Origin: an uncultured Prevotella sp.
Lineage (GTDB): Bacteria; Bacteroidota; Bacteroidia; Bacteroidales; Bacteroidaceae
Length of the DNA: 48,604 nt
NCBI GenBank assembly: GCA_900557405.1
Contig: USSF01000009.1
Coordinates: 1 to 48,604 of the forward strand
Reading direction: 5' to 3'
Below are positions 8,300 through 17,452 of the stretch, one piece after another (position 1 is the stretch's first letter; every line of letters starts with the position of its first letter). The position numbers and the translations under genes were made by a program. The notes under the pieces are model-generated. The model made no database searches and was not told where the DNA came from. It saw only the letters and a list, made by a program, of their open reading frames with translations.

Positions 8300-10771
8300 C
8301 TACTGTCTCAACTGCGCAAGGACGTTCTCAAGCGAGTTCTCATCCTGAAGCATAACCTCACGCGGCTTGCTGCCCTGTGCGGCTCCCACGATACCGGCCT
8401 TTTCGAGCTGGTCCATAAGACGGCCGGCCCGGTTATAGCCGATGGAGAAACGGCGCTGTATCATCGACGTGCTGCCCTGCTGGGTAATTACTATAGCGTG
8501 GGCAGCCTCTTCGAACAGAGGGTCGAGCGAACGGGAATCTATTCCTCCTCCTGAAATATCCACAGAGTCATCGGTAGCCGGCTCCGGCAGTTCCATAGGC
8601 TCGATCGGACCTGGCTGCTGGGCAATATATTCGTTGATGCGCTCCACCTCCGGCGTGTCTACAAAAGCACACTGCACACGTACCGGCTCATTGCCGTTGA
8701 GGAAGAGCATGTCGCCTCGACCAATAAGTTGGTTGGCTCCCGGACGGTCGAGGATAGTACGCGAGTCAATCATCGCACTTACTTTGAATGCCATTCGTCC
8801 AGGGAAGTTTGCCTTAATGTTACCAGTAATGATTGACGTGGTAGGTCGCTGCGTTGCGATGACCATGTGTATTCCTACGGCTCGCGCAAGCTGGGCGATA
8901 CGGGCGATAGGAGTCTCCACCTCCTTGCCCACCTGCATGATAAGGTCACCGAACTCATCTATTACCACCACGATATACGGCATGAACTCATGTCCGTCGG
9001 TGAGGCGTAATTGATGATTCAGGAATTTCTTGTTGTATTCCTTTATGTTTCGCGCTCCCGCCATCTTGAGCATGTCGTAGCGAGTGTCCATCAGTTTGCA
9101 GAGACTGTTGAGTGTGCGCACAACCTTCGTCACATCGGTGATGATTGGATCTTCATCGTCATCCGGCACCTTCGCCATGAAATGGTTGGCTATCGAGCCA
9201 TAGATGCTGAACTCTACCTTCTTCGGGTCGATGAGCACAATCTTCAGTTCGTTCGGATGCTTCTTATATAACAATGATGTGATGATGGCGTTGAGTCCGA
9301 CAGACTTACCCTGTCCTGTTGCACCAGCCACAAGCAGATGCGGAATTTTTGCCAGGTCAACCATGAACACCTCATTGGTAATAGTCTTTCCGAGTGCTAT
9401 AGGCAGCTCAAACGTTGATTTCTGGAATTTCTCAGAATTCAGGATACTCTCCATCGACACGATGTTTGCCTTAGCATTAGGCACCTCGATTCCGATTGTT
9501 CCTTTTCCTGGAATCGGAGCGATGATACGCACTCCTGCCGCCTTCAGACTGAGGGCGATGTCGTCTTCGAGGTTTCGAATCTTAGATATCTTCACTCCCT
9601 CGGCGGGAGTTATCTCATAAAGGGTAATGGTAGGTCCCACGGTGGCAGAAATCGTTCTGATCTGCACTCCGAAACTATTGAGCACTTCCACGATGCGGTT
9701 CTTGTTTGCCGTCTGCTCCTTCATATCGATATACGGCTCGTCGTCGTCATCATATTTCTTCAGGAGACTAAGCGTAGGATATTTGTAATTCAGCCACGGT
9801 TCCTTCGGATTAATCGGTGTGCTCAAGCTATTGTCCTGTGCAAGGGTTTCGCTTTCTGCCTCGTCTTCCTTGCCTGCTTTTGTTATTACAAAGCCTGGGT
9901 CTGCTGTCTGTTGCGGCTTATGCGAGTTGCCAGTTGCTGTCTGCGCAGCCTCTTCATCCCCATCCTCCACATTGGGTGTCATCTCGATTATAGGAGCTGA
10001 ACCCTCGGGAAACTCCACAGTTTGCTTTGTCGGATTCTCGAACACTTTCGGATTCTCGACGGCTTCAGCGGCAGATGATGTGAATGTCTCAGTCGCGGCT
10101 TCACCCTCAGTCTTGTTGTTGGTCACATAGAAACCCACTTTGTTGGTTATCATGCTCACGGGGTTCAGCATCTTCCTTATCACGTTGATTGTCTCCGACG
10201 TTAGATATGTAAGGAACAATATCGCCACGACAGCAAGCAGCGCGACGAGTCCAGGTGTACCAATCACGTTCTCTAGCCAACAGGAGATGTACTCTCCGTG
10301 ACCACCACCAGGATTATATACCTCATCACCCACGAATGGGGTGAGGAACTTGGCGAGCACCACCGAACACCACACCATGACAATGCTGAAACAAAGGAAG
10401 CATTTCAGCAGATTCGCCTTGTATGCCTTTATCATCTTCAATCCCACTACACAAAGGAATACCGGCACGATGAATGCCGAGAAGCCGAAGCATCGGGCGA
10501 TGAAGAAATCAGAAATCAACGCTCCCATCGGTCCACACATGTTCATGAAGATGCGGTTCTTGTTGAGCCAATCGCCCGAACGCATCTCCATCACGAGACT
10601 CTGGTCTGCCGCAGCCGTGCTGAAATATGAGATAAACGCAACTATCATCCACATGGAGAATACGAAAAGCAGTATTCCGAAGATGAAGTTGAACAAATCG
10701 TTCTGAAGGATATTCAGTCCTATAGTTTCTGTGAAACTGGGAGTCTTCCGTGTATTTTTTTTCTTTGCCAT
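8300..10771 (-). CDS. ftsK: DNA translocase FtsK
   Basis: Membrane-anchored ATPase that pumps chromosomal DNA at the division septum and promotes XerCD-dif dimer resolution. The 823-residue product has four or so transmembrane segments in the first 200 residues and an acidic, low-complexity linker (about 215-330). The motor follows, with Walker A AGATGQGKS (about residue 480) and Walker B YIVVVIDEFGDL. A C-terminal gamma winged helix (TSMIQRRFSIGYNRAGRLMDQLEKAGIVG) recognises KOPS-type sites. The start at 10771 gives a normal N-terminus (MAKKKNTRK). It probably forms a unit with the LolA-like gene downstream. A TACTTTTG box 120 bp upstream is a likely promoter. Confidence 0.95.
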   Translation of the reverse strand: MAKKKNTRKTPSFTETIGLNILQNDLFNFIFGILLFVFSMWMIVAFISYFSTAAADQSLVMEMRSGDWLNKNRIFMNMCGPMGALISDFFIARCFGFSAFIVPVFLCVVGLKMIKAYKANLLKCFLCFSIVMVWCSVVLAKFLTPFVGDEVYNPGGGHGEYISCWLENVIGTPGLVALLAVVAILFLTYLTSETINVIRKMLNPVSMITNKVGFYVTNNKTEGEAATETFTSSAAEAVENPKVFENPTKQTVEFPEGSAPIIEMTPNVEDGDEEAAQTATGNSHKPQQTADPGFVITKAGKEDEAESETLAQDNSLSTPINPKEPWLNYKYPTLSLLKKYDDDDEPYIDMKEQTANKNRIVEVLNSFGVQIRTISATVGPTITLYEITPAEGVKISKIRNLEDDIALSLKAAGVRIIAPIPGKGTIGIEVPNAKANIVSMESILNSEKFQKSTFELPIALGKTITNEVFMVDLAKIPHLLVAGATGQGKSVGLNAIITSLLYKKHPNELKIVLIDPKKVEFSIYGSIANHFMAKVPDDDEDPIITDVTKVVRTLNSLCKLMDTRYDMLKMAGARNIKEYNKKFLNHQLRLTDGHEFMPYIVVVIDEFGDLIMQVGKEVETPIARIAQLARAVGIHMVIATQRPTTSIITGNIKANFPGRMAFKVSAMIDSRTILDRPGANQLIGRGDMLFLNGNEPVRVQCAFVDTPEVERINEYIAQQPGPIEPMELPEPATDDSVDISGGGIDSRSLDPLFEEAAHAIVITQQGSTSMIQRRFSIGYNRAGRLMDQLEKAGIVGAAQGSKPREVMLQDENSLENVLAQLRQ

Positions 10772-10891
10772 TATTCCTTTTTATTATACAAGCCTTCCGC
10801 CCGCCTCTATTACAGTTGTTGTCAGCTCGCCAACACTGCTGTTATATGGCCTTTTTCCTTGTTTCAGGGCCAAAACAAAGCAAACTTGATG

Positions 10892-10899
10892 CAAAAGTA
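10892..10899 (-). promoter_or_regulatory. Candidate -7 box for ftsK
   Basis: The minus strand reads TACTTTTG, matching TAnnTTTG, about 120 bp upstream of the ftsK start. No convincing -33 TTTG is present. It is divergent from, and close to, the plus-strand box at 10943-10950. Confidence 0.45.
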
Positions 10900-10942
10900 A
10901 CCGAAAAAACCAAGAAACTCCCATAAACTCGTATTTTTTTTT

Positions 10943-10950
10943 TAATTTTG
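10943..10950 (+). promoter_or_regulatory. Candidate -7 box for the exonuclease operon
   Basis: TAATTTTG followed by C matches TAnnTTTG and ends 18 bp before the ATG at 10969. It lies inside any longer reading of the ORF, which supports the shorter start. The run of T just upstream obscures a -33 box. Confidence 0.5.
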
Positions 10951-10968
10951 CAGCTCGATTTACTAACA

Positions 10969-11634
10969 ATGATGAAAATTATACACAATAAGATAGACAA
11001 ACACTCGATAACGGACATGCCGAAAGTGCTGTTCTCAGGCAGGATTATCGTTGTCACCACAGAGGCTGACGCCGACAAGGCGGTCGACTTCCTGCTGGGC
11101 CACGACATCCTCGGCATCGACACGGAGACGCGTCCTTCATTCAAGAAAGGCAAACAATACAAGGTGGCGCTGCTACAGGTTTCTACACACGACGTATGCG
11201 TACTATTCAGACTGAACCTCACAGGCATAACAGAATCCATAAAACGACTGCTTGAAGACAAGCGGGTGCCCAAGATAGGACTCTCGCTACATGATGACAT
11301 CATGTCGCTCCACCGCCGTACGGAATTCACACCGGGAAACTTCATCGACCTGCAGGACCACGTGGGCGAAATCGGAGTGGAAGACTTGAGTCTGCAGAAG
11401 CTCTACGCCAATTTCTTCGGTCAGAAGATAAGCAAGGCACAAAGGCTCACGAACTGGGAGGCCGACATTCTGAACGAGAAGCAGAAGCAATATGCCGCCA
11501 CCGACGCATGGGCATGCATCATGCTATATGAAGAACTGCAGAAGCTGGAGGAAACCGGAAGGTACGAACTGGTGAAGGAGGTCGAAGAGAACAAGAACAT
11601 TGAAGAACAAACCGACAAAGGAGGAAATGAATAA
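10969..11634 (+). CDS. 3'-5' exonuclease domain protein, DEDDy / RNase D-like
   Basis: A 221-residue single-domain exonuclease of the DnaQ-like DEDDy group. Motif I is LGIDTETRPS and motif III is QYAATDAWA, with the Tyr and Asp that coordinate catalysis. The middle part (KIGLSLHDDIMSL ... FIDLQDHVGEIGVEDLSLQKLYANFFG) matches the RNase D/WRN exonuclease fold. There is no HRDC domain, so it is shorter than true RNase D. Adjacent ATGs at 10969 and 10972 are both possible starts; one upstream in-frame reading would begin inside the promoter box. Its stop codon overlaps the next start (TAATG), so it is translationally coupled to the rRNA methyltransferase, suggesting an RNA-related role. Confidence 0.9.
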   Translation: MMKIIHNKIDKHSITDMPKVLFSGRIIVVTTEADADKAVDFLLGHDILGIDTETRPSFKKGKQYKVALLQVSTHDVCVLFRLNLTGITESIKRLLEDKRVPKIGLSLHDDIMSLHRRTEFTPGNFIDLQDHVGEIGVEDLSLQKLYANFFGQKISKAQRLTNWEADILNEKQKQYAATDAWACIMLYEELQKLEETGRYELVKEVEENKNIEEQTDKGGNE

Positions 11635-12815
11635 TGTATAAGAACATCTATCTCAAAAGAGGTAAAGAGGAGAGTTTGAAAAGATTCCACCCGTGGATCT
11701 TTTCGGGTGCCATAGCCAGGACGGACGAGGGCATAGAGGACGGAGACACAGTGAGGGTCATCACCTCTGCCGACACGTTCATTGCCGTAGGCCACTACCA
11801 GATAGGGAGCATCGCCGTGAGAGTGCTGTCGTTCGACGACATCGAGATCGGCGCCGCATTCTGGGAGGAGCGCCTCGCCGAGGCTCTTAAGATGCGCCTC
11901 GCCATCGGCATTGCCGACAACTCAGAGAACAACACCTTCCGCCTCGTACACGGCGAAGGCGACAACCTGCCGGGACTCGTGGTGGACTGCTACGGCAAGA
12001 CTGCCGTGATGCAGGCACACAGCGTGGGCATGCACATCCACCGCAAGGAGATAGCCGAAGCTCTCATGAAAGTCTGCGAGGGAAGAATTGAAAACGTGTT
12101 CTACAAGAGCGAGACCACCCTGCCCTACAAGGCCGACCTCGGGCAAGAGAACGGCTTCATAATCGGCGGCAGCACCGACAACACGGCTGTGGAGAACGGA
12201 CTGAAATTCCACGTTGATTGGTTGAAGGGACAGAAGACGGGCTTCTTCGTGGATCAGCGCGAAAACCGAAGTCTGCTTGAAAGGTACGCCAAAGGGAAGA
12301 ATGTGCTCAACATGTTCTGCTACACGGGCGGCTTCTCATTCTACGCCATGCGCGGCGGAGCCAACCTCGTACACTCCGTGGACAGCAGCGCCAAAGCAAT
12401 AGAGCTGACCAACGCCAACGTGGGACTGAATTTCCCAGGCGACGAGCGCCATCAGGCATTCTGCGAGGACGCATTCAAGTTCCTCGACAACGCCAAGGAT
12501 TTCTACGACCTCATCATCCTCGACCCACCGGCATTCGCCAAGCACAGGGCAGCCCTCCACAATGCACTGAAGGGCTACACACGCCTCAACGTGAAGGCTT
12601 TTGAAAGAATCAAGCACGGAGGAATACTCTTCACGTTCAGCTGCTCACAGGTTGTGACAAAAGACAATTTCCGCAACGCCGTATTCACGGCCGCGGCAAT
12701 TTCCGGCAGGAAGGTGCGCATCCTGCACCAGCTCCACCAGCCTGCCGACCATCCTATAAACATCTATCACCCCGAGGGCGAATACCTCAAAGGACTCGTA
12801 TTGTACGTGGAATAA
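11634..12815 (+). CDS. Class I SAM-dependent 23S rRNA methyltransferase, RlmI-type
   Basis: A 393-residue protein: N-terminal PUA-like RNA-binding domain (YLKRGKEESLKRFHPWIFSGAI), middle EEHD-like domain, and C-terminal Rossmann methyltransferase. SAM-binding features are VLNMFCYTGGFSFYAMRGGA and the acidic VDSSAKAIE. The catalytic-site motif is LIILDPPAFAKH. This architecture is that of RlmI and relatives, which make m5C in 23S rRNA; the exact target here is inferred. The start codon overlaps the upstream stop by 1 nt, and tilS follows after 10 bp, so the three genes form one operon for RNA maturation. Confidence 0.9.
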   Translation: MYKNIYLKRGKEESLKRFHPWIFSGAIARTDEGIEDGDTVRVITSADTFIAVGHYQIGSIAVRVLSFDDIEIGAAFWEERLAEALKMRLAIGIADNSENNTFRLVHGEGDNLPGLVVDCYGKTAVMQAHSVGMHIHRKEIAEALMKVCEGRIENVFYKSETTLPYKADLGQENGFIIGGSTDNTAVENGLKFHVDWLKGQKTGFFVDQRENRSLLERYAKGKNVLNMFCYTGGFSFYAMRGGANLVHSVDSSAKAIELTNANVGLNFPGDERHQAFCEDAFKFLDNAKDFYDLIILDPPAFAKHRAALHNALKGYTRLNVKAFERIKHGGILFTFSCSQVVTKDNFRNAVFTAAAISGRKVRILHQLHQPADHPINIYHPEGEYLKGLVLYVE

Positions 12816-12825
12816 CGGAACAAAG

Positions 12826-14178
12826 ATGAACGCATTTCTCGAAAACATAGACAGATTCATCGTCGACAACGAGCTGATGGACAGAAACCGGCTGTATCTC
12901 ACCGCCCTCTCTGGCGGAGCAGACAGCGTGGCTCTCACGCTCGCACTGAAAGAACTCGGATACAACGTGGAGGCTGTGCACTGCAACTTCCATTTGCGCG
13001 GCGAAGAATCCTGTCGCGACGAGGAATTCTGCATCAGTTTCTGCAAGACCAACGGAATAAAGTTCCACATCGTGCACTTCGACACCAGGGAATACGCCAC
13101 CATCCACAAAGTAAGCATTGAGATGGCGGCACGCGAACTGCGCTACGGCTATTTCGCCCGTCTGCGCGAGGACATCGGTGCCGAAGGAATATGCGTGGGG
13201 CACCACAGGGAAGACTCCGTGGAGACCCTGCTCATCAACCTCATACGTGGCACAGGCATCAACGGGATGACTGGCATAGCTCCAAAGAACGGCTACATTC
13301 TGCGCCCTATGCTCGACGTGTCGAGAAGCGACATCGAAACATTTCTCAAGGGATGCGGACAGCAGTTCGTAACCGACAGCACGAACCTCATCGACGACGC
13401 CACGCGCAACAAGATACGCCTCAACATCATGCCGCTGATAAGAGGCATCAACCCATCAGCCGACAAGGACATTGCCGCCACGGCAAGGCGTTTGGCAGAG
13501 GCTGCAAAGGTATTCAACAACGCCATTGCCACTGAAGCCGGAAGCGTAACAGTCACCGAAGACAACAAGACGATAATCGACACAAAAAAGCTGGCCACCA
13601 CCACCTCACCCGAATACACCTTATATAATATACTCTCACGTTTCAATTTCTCGCCCGCCACGATTGAAAACATCCACAGCCGGCTGCAAAACCAGCCGCA
13701 AACCGGAAAGATCTTCTCGTCGGCAAACCACAGACTCCTGCTCGACCGCGGCTTCATGATAATAGAAGAGGCCGGCAATGAGAGAGGAATAAAGATGAAG
13801 ATTCCCGAATACGGCACGTACGTCATCAACGAGGAGAAGAAATTCCGATTCGCAAGAGTAAACACGTCCGACAAGGATTTCCATATCTCAAAAGACAGCC
13901 GCGTCGCCACGCTCGACGCATCGCGGATTACATTCCCCCTGACAGTCAGGACTACCGCCACGGGCGACTGGTTCGTCCCCTTCGGCATGAACGGCAGGAA
14001 ACTTGTAAGCGACTATCTGACGGACCAGAAGATGAACCTCTTCGAGAAAGAGCGCCAATTGGTCATAGAGAACGCCAACGGAGAAATCATCTGGATAACC
14101 GGCCACCGCACCGACAACCGCTTCAGGGTCACATCCGATACCCAAGAGGCTCTTGTGATTGAAGTAAAAGAAAGCTAA
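12826..14178 (+). CDS. tilS: tRNA(Ile)-lysidine synthetase
   Basis: Ligates lysine to C34 of tRNA-Ile(CAU) using ATP, turning a Met-like anticodon into an AUA reader; essential in nearly all bacteria. The PP-loop motif SGGADS is at residues about 29-34. It is followed by NFHLRGEESCRDEEFC and the GHHREDSVETLLINLIRGTGINGMTGI signature. The C-terminal region (from about 380, TATGDWFVPFGMNGRKLVSDYLTD) is the TilS C-terminal substrate-binding domain. Length (450) is normal. It is the third gene of the exonuclease-RlmI-TilS unit. Confidence 0.95.
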   Translation: MNAFLENIDRFIVDNELMDRNRLYLTALSGGADSVALTLALKELGYNVEAVHCNFHLRGEESCRDEEFCISFCKTNGIKFHIVHFDTREYATIHKVSIEMAARELRYGYFARLREDIGAEGICVGHHREDSVETLLINLIRGTGINGMTGIAPKNGYILRPMLDVSRSDIETFLKGCGQQFVTDSTNLIDDATRNKIRLNIMPLIRGINPSADKDIAATARRLAEAAKVFNNAIATEAGSVTVTEDNKTIIDTKKLATTTSPEYTLYNILSRFNFSPATIENIHSRLQNQPQTGKIFSSANHRLLLDRGFMIIEEAGNERGIKMKIPEYGTYVINEEKKFRFARVNTSDKDFHISKDSRVATLDASRITFPLTVRTTATGDWFVPFGMNGRKLVSDYLTDQKMNLFEKERQLVIENANGEIIWITGHRTDNRFRVTSDTQEALVIEVKES

Positions 14179-14251
14179 TAAAATTAAAGGTCCGATTTAC
14201 TGTCAATATGTAAATCAGGAAAGCCCCAAGACGCCATTACCCCACTCTATA

Positions 14252-14542
14252 ATGAACGTTAACGAAAAATCAAAGCGTATGAGAAATTTCACGCCAAACC
14301 AACAATCAGCTATACTTACAATACTGGGTATAGCCTCCCTATTCCTCCTGGCATCGTGCAGGGCAACAAGGGAAATGGCAAAAGAATCGTTGGTTGAATC
14401 AATCGTTGACTCCCGTACGGGTACACAAGTTTTCACAAGAGAGTATGATACAGAGCAATACAGCCTCAACGCTGCTGGCATTATAAAAGCAAGGAAGGAT
14501 GCCAGAAAGAAAAAAGCCAAGGAAATACTGAAGAATTATTAA
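14252..14542 (+). CDS. Small putative lipoprotein
   Basis: A 96-residue protein with a hydrophobic segment ending in a lipobox-like LLASC, so the mature form would start at Cys36 and be about 60 residues. The mature part is polar and ends in a basic, helix-forming tail (KARKDARKKKAKEILKNY). An internal ATG at 14279 gives a more usual signal length and may be the true start. I recognise no family. It lies between tilS and the phosphodiesterase-fold gene on the same strand. Confidence 0.5.
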   Translation: MNVNEKSKRMRNFTPNQQSAILTILGIASLFLLASCRATREMAKESLVESIVDSRTGTQVFTREYDTEQYSLNAAGIIKARKDARKKKAKEILKNY

Positions 14543-14654
14543 AGACGCAGGAGTCGAGACAGTAAAGAACCGGAAAAGTCGCGCATGATGTCACGAAAGT
14601 TGAAATCCGGACTTCACAAACGATGAAAGGCATAGTATATAATACACTCACAAT

Positions 14655-15161
14655 ATGGCCCGGATCTTTATAGCGATACGTTTCAGCAACGAGTTCAAGA
14701 AGACGCTCGTCAATGTGCAAGAAGTTCTGAAAGCAAGAGGTGTCAGTGGGAACTATTGTTCTTACGGCAACCTACACATGACACTTGCTTTCATAGGCGA
14801 GAATTATGACCTGCACAAAATCCGGCAGGCCGTAAGCGAAGTGGAGTTCAAGCCTTTCATCCTGACATTGGGCAGGCTTGGATCATTCCCCACAAAAGCC
14901 GGCGTAATCTGGTGTGGCGTAAAGGAGGAAGAACCAGTCACGACAATAGTCCGACAGCTGTGCGAAAGACTCAGGGCACATGGGGTTTCATACAGCATAA
15001 AACCTTTCTACCCTCACATATCCCTGGTTCAGCATCCTTCACATATAGCAACCGACATTGACGTGGCTGAAACCGCCATAACTATAGAACGGGTTTTCAT
15101 AATGAAATCAGAACGCATCAACGGAGAACTGATATATTCAGAAATGACGGAAACAGAATAG
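14655..15161 (+). CDS. thpR: RNA 2',3'-cyclic phosphodiesterase (2H family, ThpR-like)
   Basis: A 168-residue member of the 2H phosphoesterase superfamily, with the two HxT/S-phi motifs NLHMTLAFIG (about residues 38-47) and YPHISLVQ (about 120-127). It opens with ARIFIAIRFSNEFK, as ThpR/LigT proteins do. Homologues hydrolyse 2',3'-cyclic phosphates at RNA ends and can ligate 2'-5' tRNA halves in vitro; the cellular role is uncertain. Length is slightly short but complete. No promoter was identified. Confidence 0.85.
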   Translation: MARIFIAIRFSNEFKKTLVNVQEVLKARGVSGNYCSYGNLHMTLAFIGENYDLHKIRQAVSEVEFKPFILTLGRLGSFPTKAGVIWCGVKEEEPVTTIVRQLCERLRAHGVSYSIKPFYPHISLVQHPSHIATDIDVAETAITIERVFIMKSERINGELIYSEMTETE

Positions 15162-15257
15162 CATCAGCATAGACACTCGTTGCAATCTTATAGCCGCAAC
15201 GACACCATACCGCGTATGTTTCCACCATCAAGCGTGGGAAAATTAAAATATTTTAGC

Positions 15258-15265
15258 TAATTTTG
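15258..15265 (+). promoter_or_regulatory. Candidate -7 box for the ABC-F gene
   Basis: TAATTTTG matches TAnnTTTG and is followed by C, 34 bp before the ATG at 15299. No clear -33 TTTG is present. Confidence 0.45.
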
Positions 15266-15298
15266 CAGCGTTTTTCACAATAAACACACAAAACAGAT

Positions 15299-16933
15299 AT
15301 GATTACAGTTGATGGATTGACCGTCGAGTTCGGCGGCACCACCCTATTCAAAGATATCTCCTTCCAGATAAACGAGAAGGACCGCATAGCCCTCATGGGA
15401 AAGAACGGAGCCGGCAAGAGCACACTGCTCAAGATTATCGCAGGCGTACGAAAGGCCACACGAGGCACAGTTTCCGCACCGAAAGACTGCGTAATTGCAT
15501 ACCTGCCACAGCATCTGATGACAGAAGACGGGCGCACCGTCTTCGATGAGACGTGCCAGGCTTTCGCTCATCTGCACGAGATTCAGGCGGAGATAGACCG
15601 CATAAACAACGAACTCACCATACGCACTGACTACGAAAGCGACGAATACATGCAGCTCATTGAGAAAGTGTCGGCACTTTCAGAGAAGTTCTACGCCATT
15701 GACATGTCGCACTTCGAAGAGGACGTGGAGAAGACGCTGCTCGGACTGGGATTCGAACGCTCCGACTTCAATCGGCCCACGAGCGAGTTCTCCGGAGGAT
15801 GGCGCATGAGAATAGAACTGGCAAAGCTGCTGCTCAAGTCGCCCGACGTGCTGCTGCTCGACGAGCCTACCAACCATCTCGACATAGAGTCAATAGGATG
15901 GCTGGAGGACTTTATCTGCAACAGTTCGAAGGCTGTAATCGTGATCAGCCACGACCGCAAATTCGTTGACAACATAACCACACGAACCATCGAAGTGACC
16001 ATGGGACGCATCTACGACTACAAAGCCTCATACAGCCACTATCTGGAGCTGCGCAAGGAGCGACGCGAACAGCAGATGAAGAAGTATGAGGAGCAGCAGA
16101 AGATGATTGCCGAGACGAAGGACTTCATAGAACGCTTCAAGGGCACATACTCGAAGACCTTCCAGGTACAGAGCCGCGTGAAGATGCTGGAGAAGCTGGA
16201 GCTGATAGAGGTGGACGAAGAGGACACAAGCCATCTACGGCTGAAGTTCCCGCCAAGTCCGCGCAGCGGCTCATACCCCGTGCAGATGAGCAACGTGGCT
16301 ATGGCGTTCGACGGAAAGAAGGTGTTCAGCGGAGTGAACCTTACCGTGGAGCGAGGCGACAAGATTGCCTTCGTGGGGCGCAACGGCGAGGGAAAGTCGA
16401 CGCTCGTGAAGTGTATAATGGGACAATTGCAGAACGAGGGCAAGCTGGAGCTGGGCCACAACGTGCAGATAGGCTACTTCGCACAGAACCAGGCTTCGCT
16501 GCTGGATGGCGAGCTGACCGTGTTCCAGACTATCGACGACGTGGCGAAGGGCGAGATTCGCAACAAGATCCGCGACCTGCTCGGCGCTTTCATGTTCGGC
16601 GGCGAAGACTCCACGAAGAAGGTGAAGGTGCTCTCCGGAGGCGAGCGCACACGTCTTGCCATACTGAAGCTGCTGCTGGAACCGGTGAACCTGCTCATCC
16701 TCGACGAGCCTACCAACCACCTGGACCTCAAGACCAAGGATGTGCTCAAGCAGGCTCTGCAGGACTTCGACGGCACGCTCATCGTAGTAAGCCACGACCG
16801 CGACTTCCTCGACGGTCTCGTGACGAAGGTGTATGAGTTCGGCCACGGCCGCGTGCGCGAGCATCTGTGCGGCATCTACGAGTTCCTCGAAACCAAGAAG
16901 ATGGAAAGTCTGCAGGAACTGGAGAAGAAATAA
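15299..16933 (+). CDS. ABC-F family ATPase
   Basis: A 544-residue soluble protein with two ABC domains and no membrane segments. Domain 1 has Walker A GKNGAGKST and signature EFSGGWRMRIELAKLL with LLLDEPTNHLD. Domain 2 has GRNGEGKST and LSGGERTRLAILKLL with LILDEPTNHLD. Between them is the charged interdomain linker (about residues 240-310, LRKERREQQMKKYEEQQK), which in ABC-F proteins reaches the ribosomal E/P site. Relatives (EttA, Uup, YbiT, antibiotic-protection factors) act on ribosomes. Which subgroup this belongs to cannot be settled by eye; YbiT-like is my best guess. A hairpin 250 bp downstream may end the transcript. Confidence 0.92.
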   Translation: MITVDGLTVEFGGTTLFKDISFQINEKDRIALMGKNGAGKSTLLKIIAGVRKATRGTVSAPKDCVIAYLPQHLMTEDGRTVFDETCQAFAHLHEIQAEIDRINNELTIRTDYESDEYMQLIEKVSALSEKFYAIDMSHFEEDVEKTLLGLGFERSDFNRPTSEFSGGWRMRIELAKLLLKSPDVLLLDEPTNHLDIESIGWLEDFICNSSKAVIVISHDRKFVDNITTRTIEVTMGRIYDYKASYSHYLELRKERREQQMKKYEEQQKMIAETKDFIERFKGTYSKTFQVQSRVKMLEKLELIEVDEEDTSHLRLKFPPSPRSGSYPVQMSNVAMAFDGKKVFSGVNLTVERGDKIAFVGRNGEGKSTLVKCIMGQLQNEGKLELGHNVQIGYFAQNQASLLDGELTVFQTIDDVAKGEIRNKIRDLLGAFMFGGEDSTKKVKVLSGGERTRLAILKLLLEPVNLLILDEPTNHLDLKTKDVLKQALQDFDGTLIVVSHDRDFLDGLVTKVYEFGHGRVREHLCGIYEFLETKKMESLQELEKK

Positions 16934-17052
16934 ACAGGAATCCTCAGATACCACAATCCCTCACCGCGCTACAGCTGGACAGAAACAAGAAACAAGCCCA
17001 GCCATAGCATTGGAGTTTTTATCAAACCTAATTCTCCCCGACCTTAAACACA

Positions 17053-17165
17053 GAGTATAGCATTATTATACTGCGAGTAGCATTGTTATACTGCGAGTAG
17101 CATTGTTATACTGCGAGTAGCATTGTTATACTACGAGTATAGCATTGTTATACTACGAGTATAGC
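17053..17165. repeat. Tandem array of 20-22 bp palindromic units
   Basis: Five full head-to-tail units plus a partial sixth start at 17053, 17075, 17095, 17115, 17135 and 17157. Units of 22 bp carry the inverted repeat AGTATA-7 nt-TATACT; the 20-bp units have lost a TA from the left arm. The core GCATTGTTATACT is nearly identical in each. The period is close to two helical turns. The array sits between the ABC-F stop and the rprX promoter. It could be a protein-binding array, a transcript-end structure or slippage-driven filler. Confidence 0.85.
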
Positions 17166-17180
17166 CATGCTGCACTATCG

Positions 17181-17208
17181 GTACCAGAATGCTTTGCTTT
17201 TCTGGTAC
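17181..17208 (+). terminator. 9-bp hairpin after the repeat array
   Basis: GTACCAGAA (17181-17189) and TTCTGGTAC (17200-17208) form a perfect 9-bp stem with a 10-nt loop. The T-tract after it is weak (TGTTATTT), so termination is possible but not certain. From here to 17440 I see no other structure. Confidence 0.4.
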
Positions 17209-17440
17209 TGTTATTTCAGTTTATTGACAACTCAATATTTCAACCCGCAAGAGCCAGCCTTACCCAATCATAATTTACTGTCTATGAATTTAACGGCAGA
17301 GCCAATTATTGTTGTTTAAAGCATTATCCTACGCCGTACACAACTTAATAATTATCAAGCAGAATCCATCGTTTTTGTTAATAGAGCAAAACATTCTAAA
17401 TATATTTAACTTAAATGTTTTCTCATTATGCCATTTTCTA

Positions 17441-17448
17441 TAAATTTG
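17441..17448 (+). promoter_or_regulatory. Candidate rprX promoter -7 box, possibly leaderless
   Basis: TAAATTTG followed by C matches TAnnTTTG and ends only 4 bp before the ATG at 17453. Transcription would start at or next to the start codon, so the mRNA may be leaderless. No -33 TTTG is obvious. Confidence 0.45.
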
Positions 17449-17452
17449 CGGC

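Noticed and set aside
14190..14220. GATTTAC/GTAAATC 7-bp hairpin after tilS
   Set aside because: No T-tract and AT-rich stem; likely chance.
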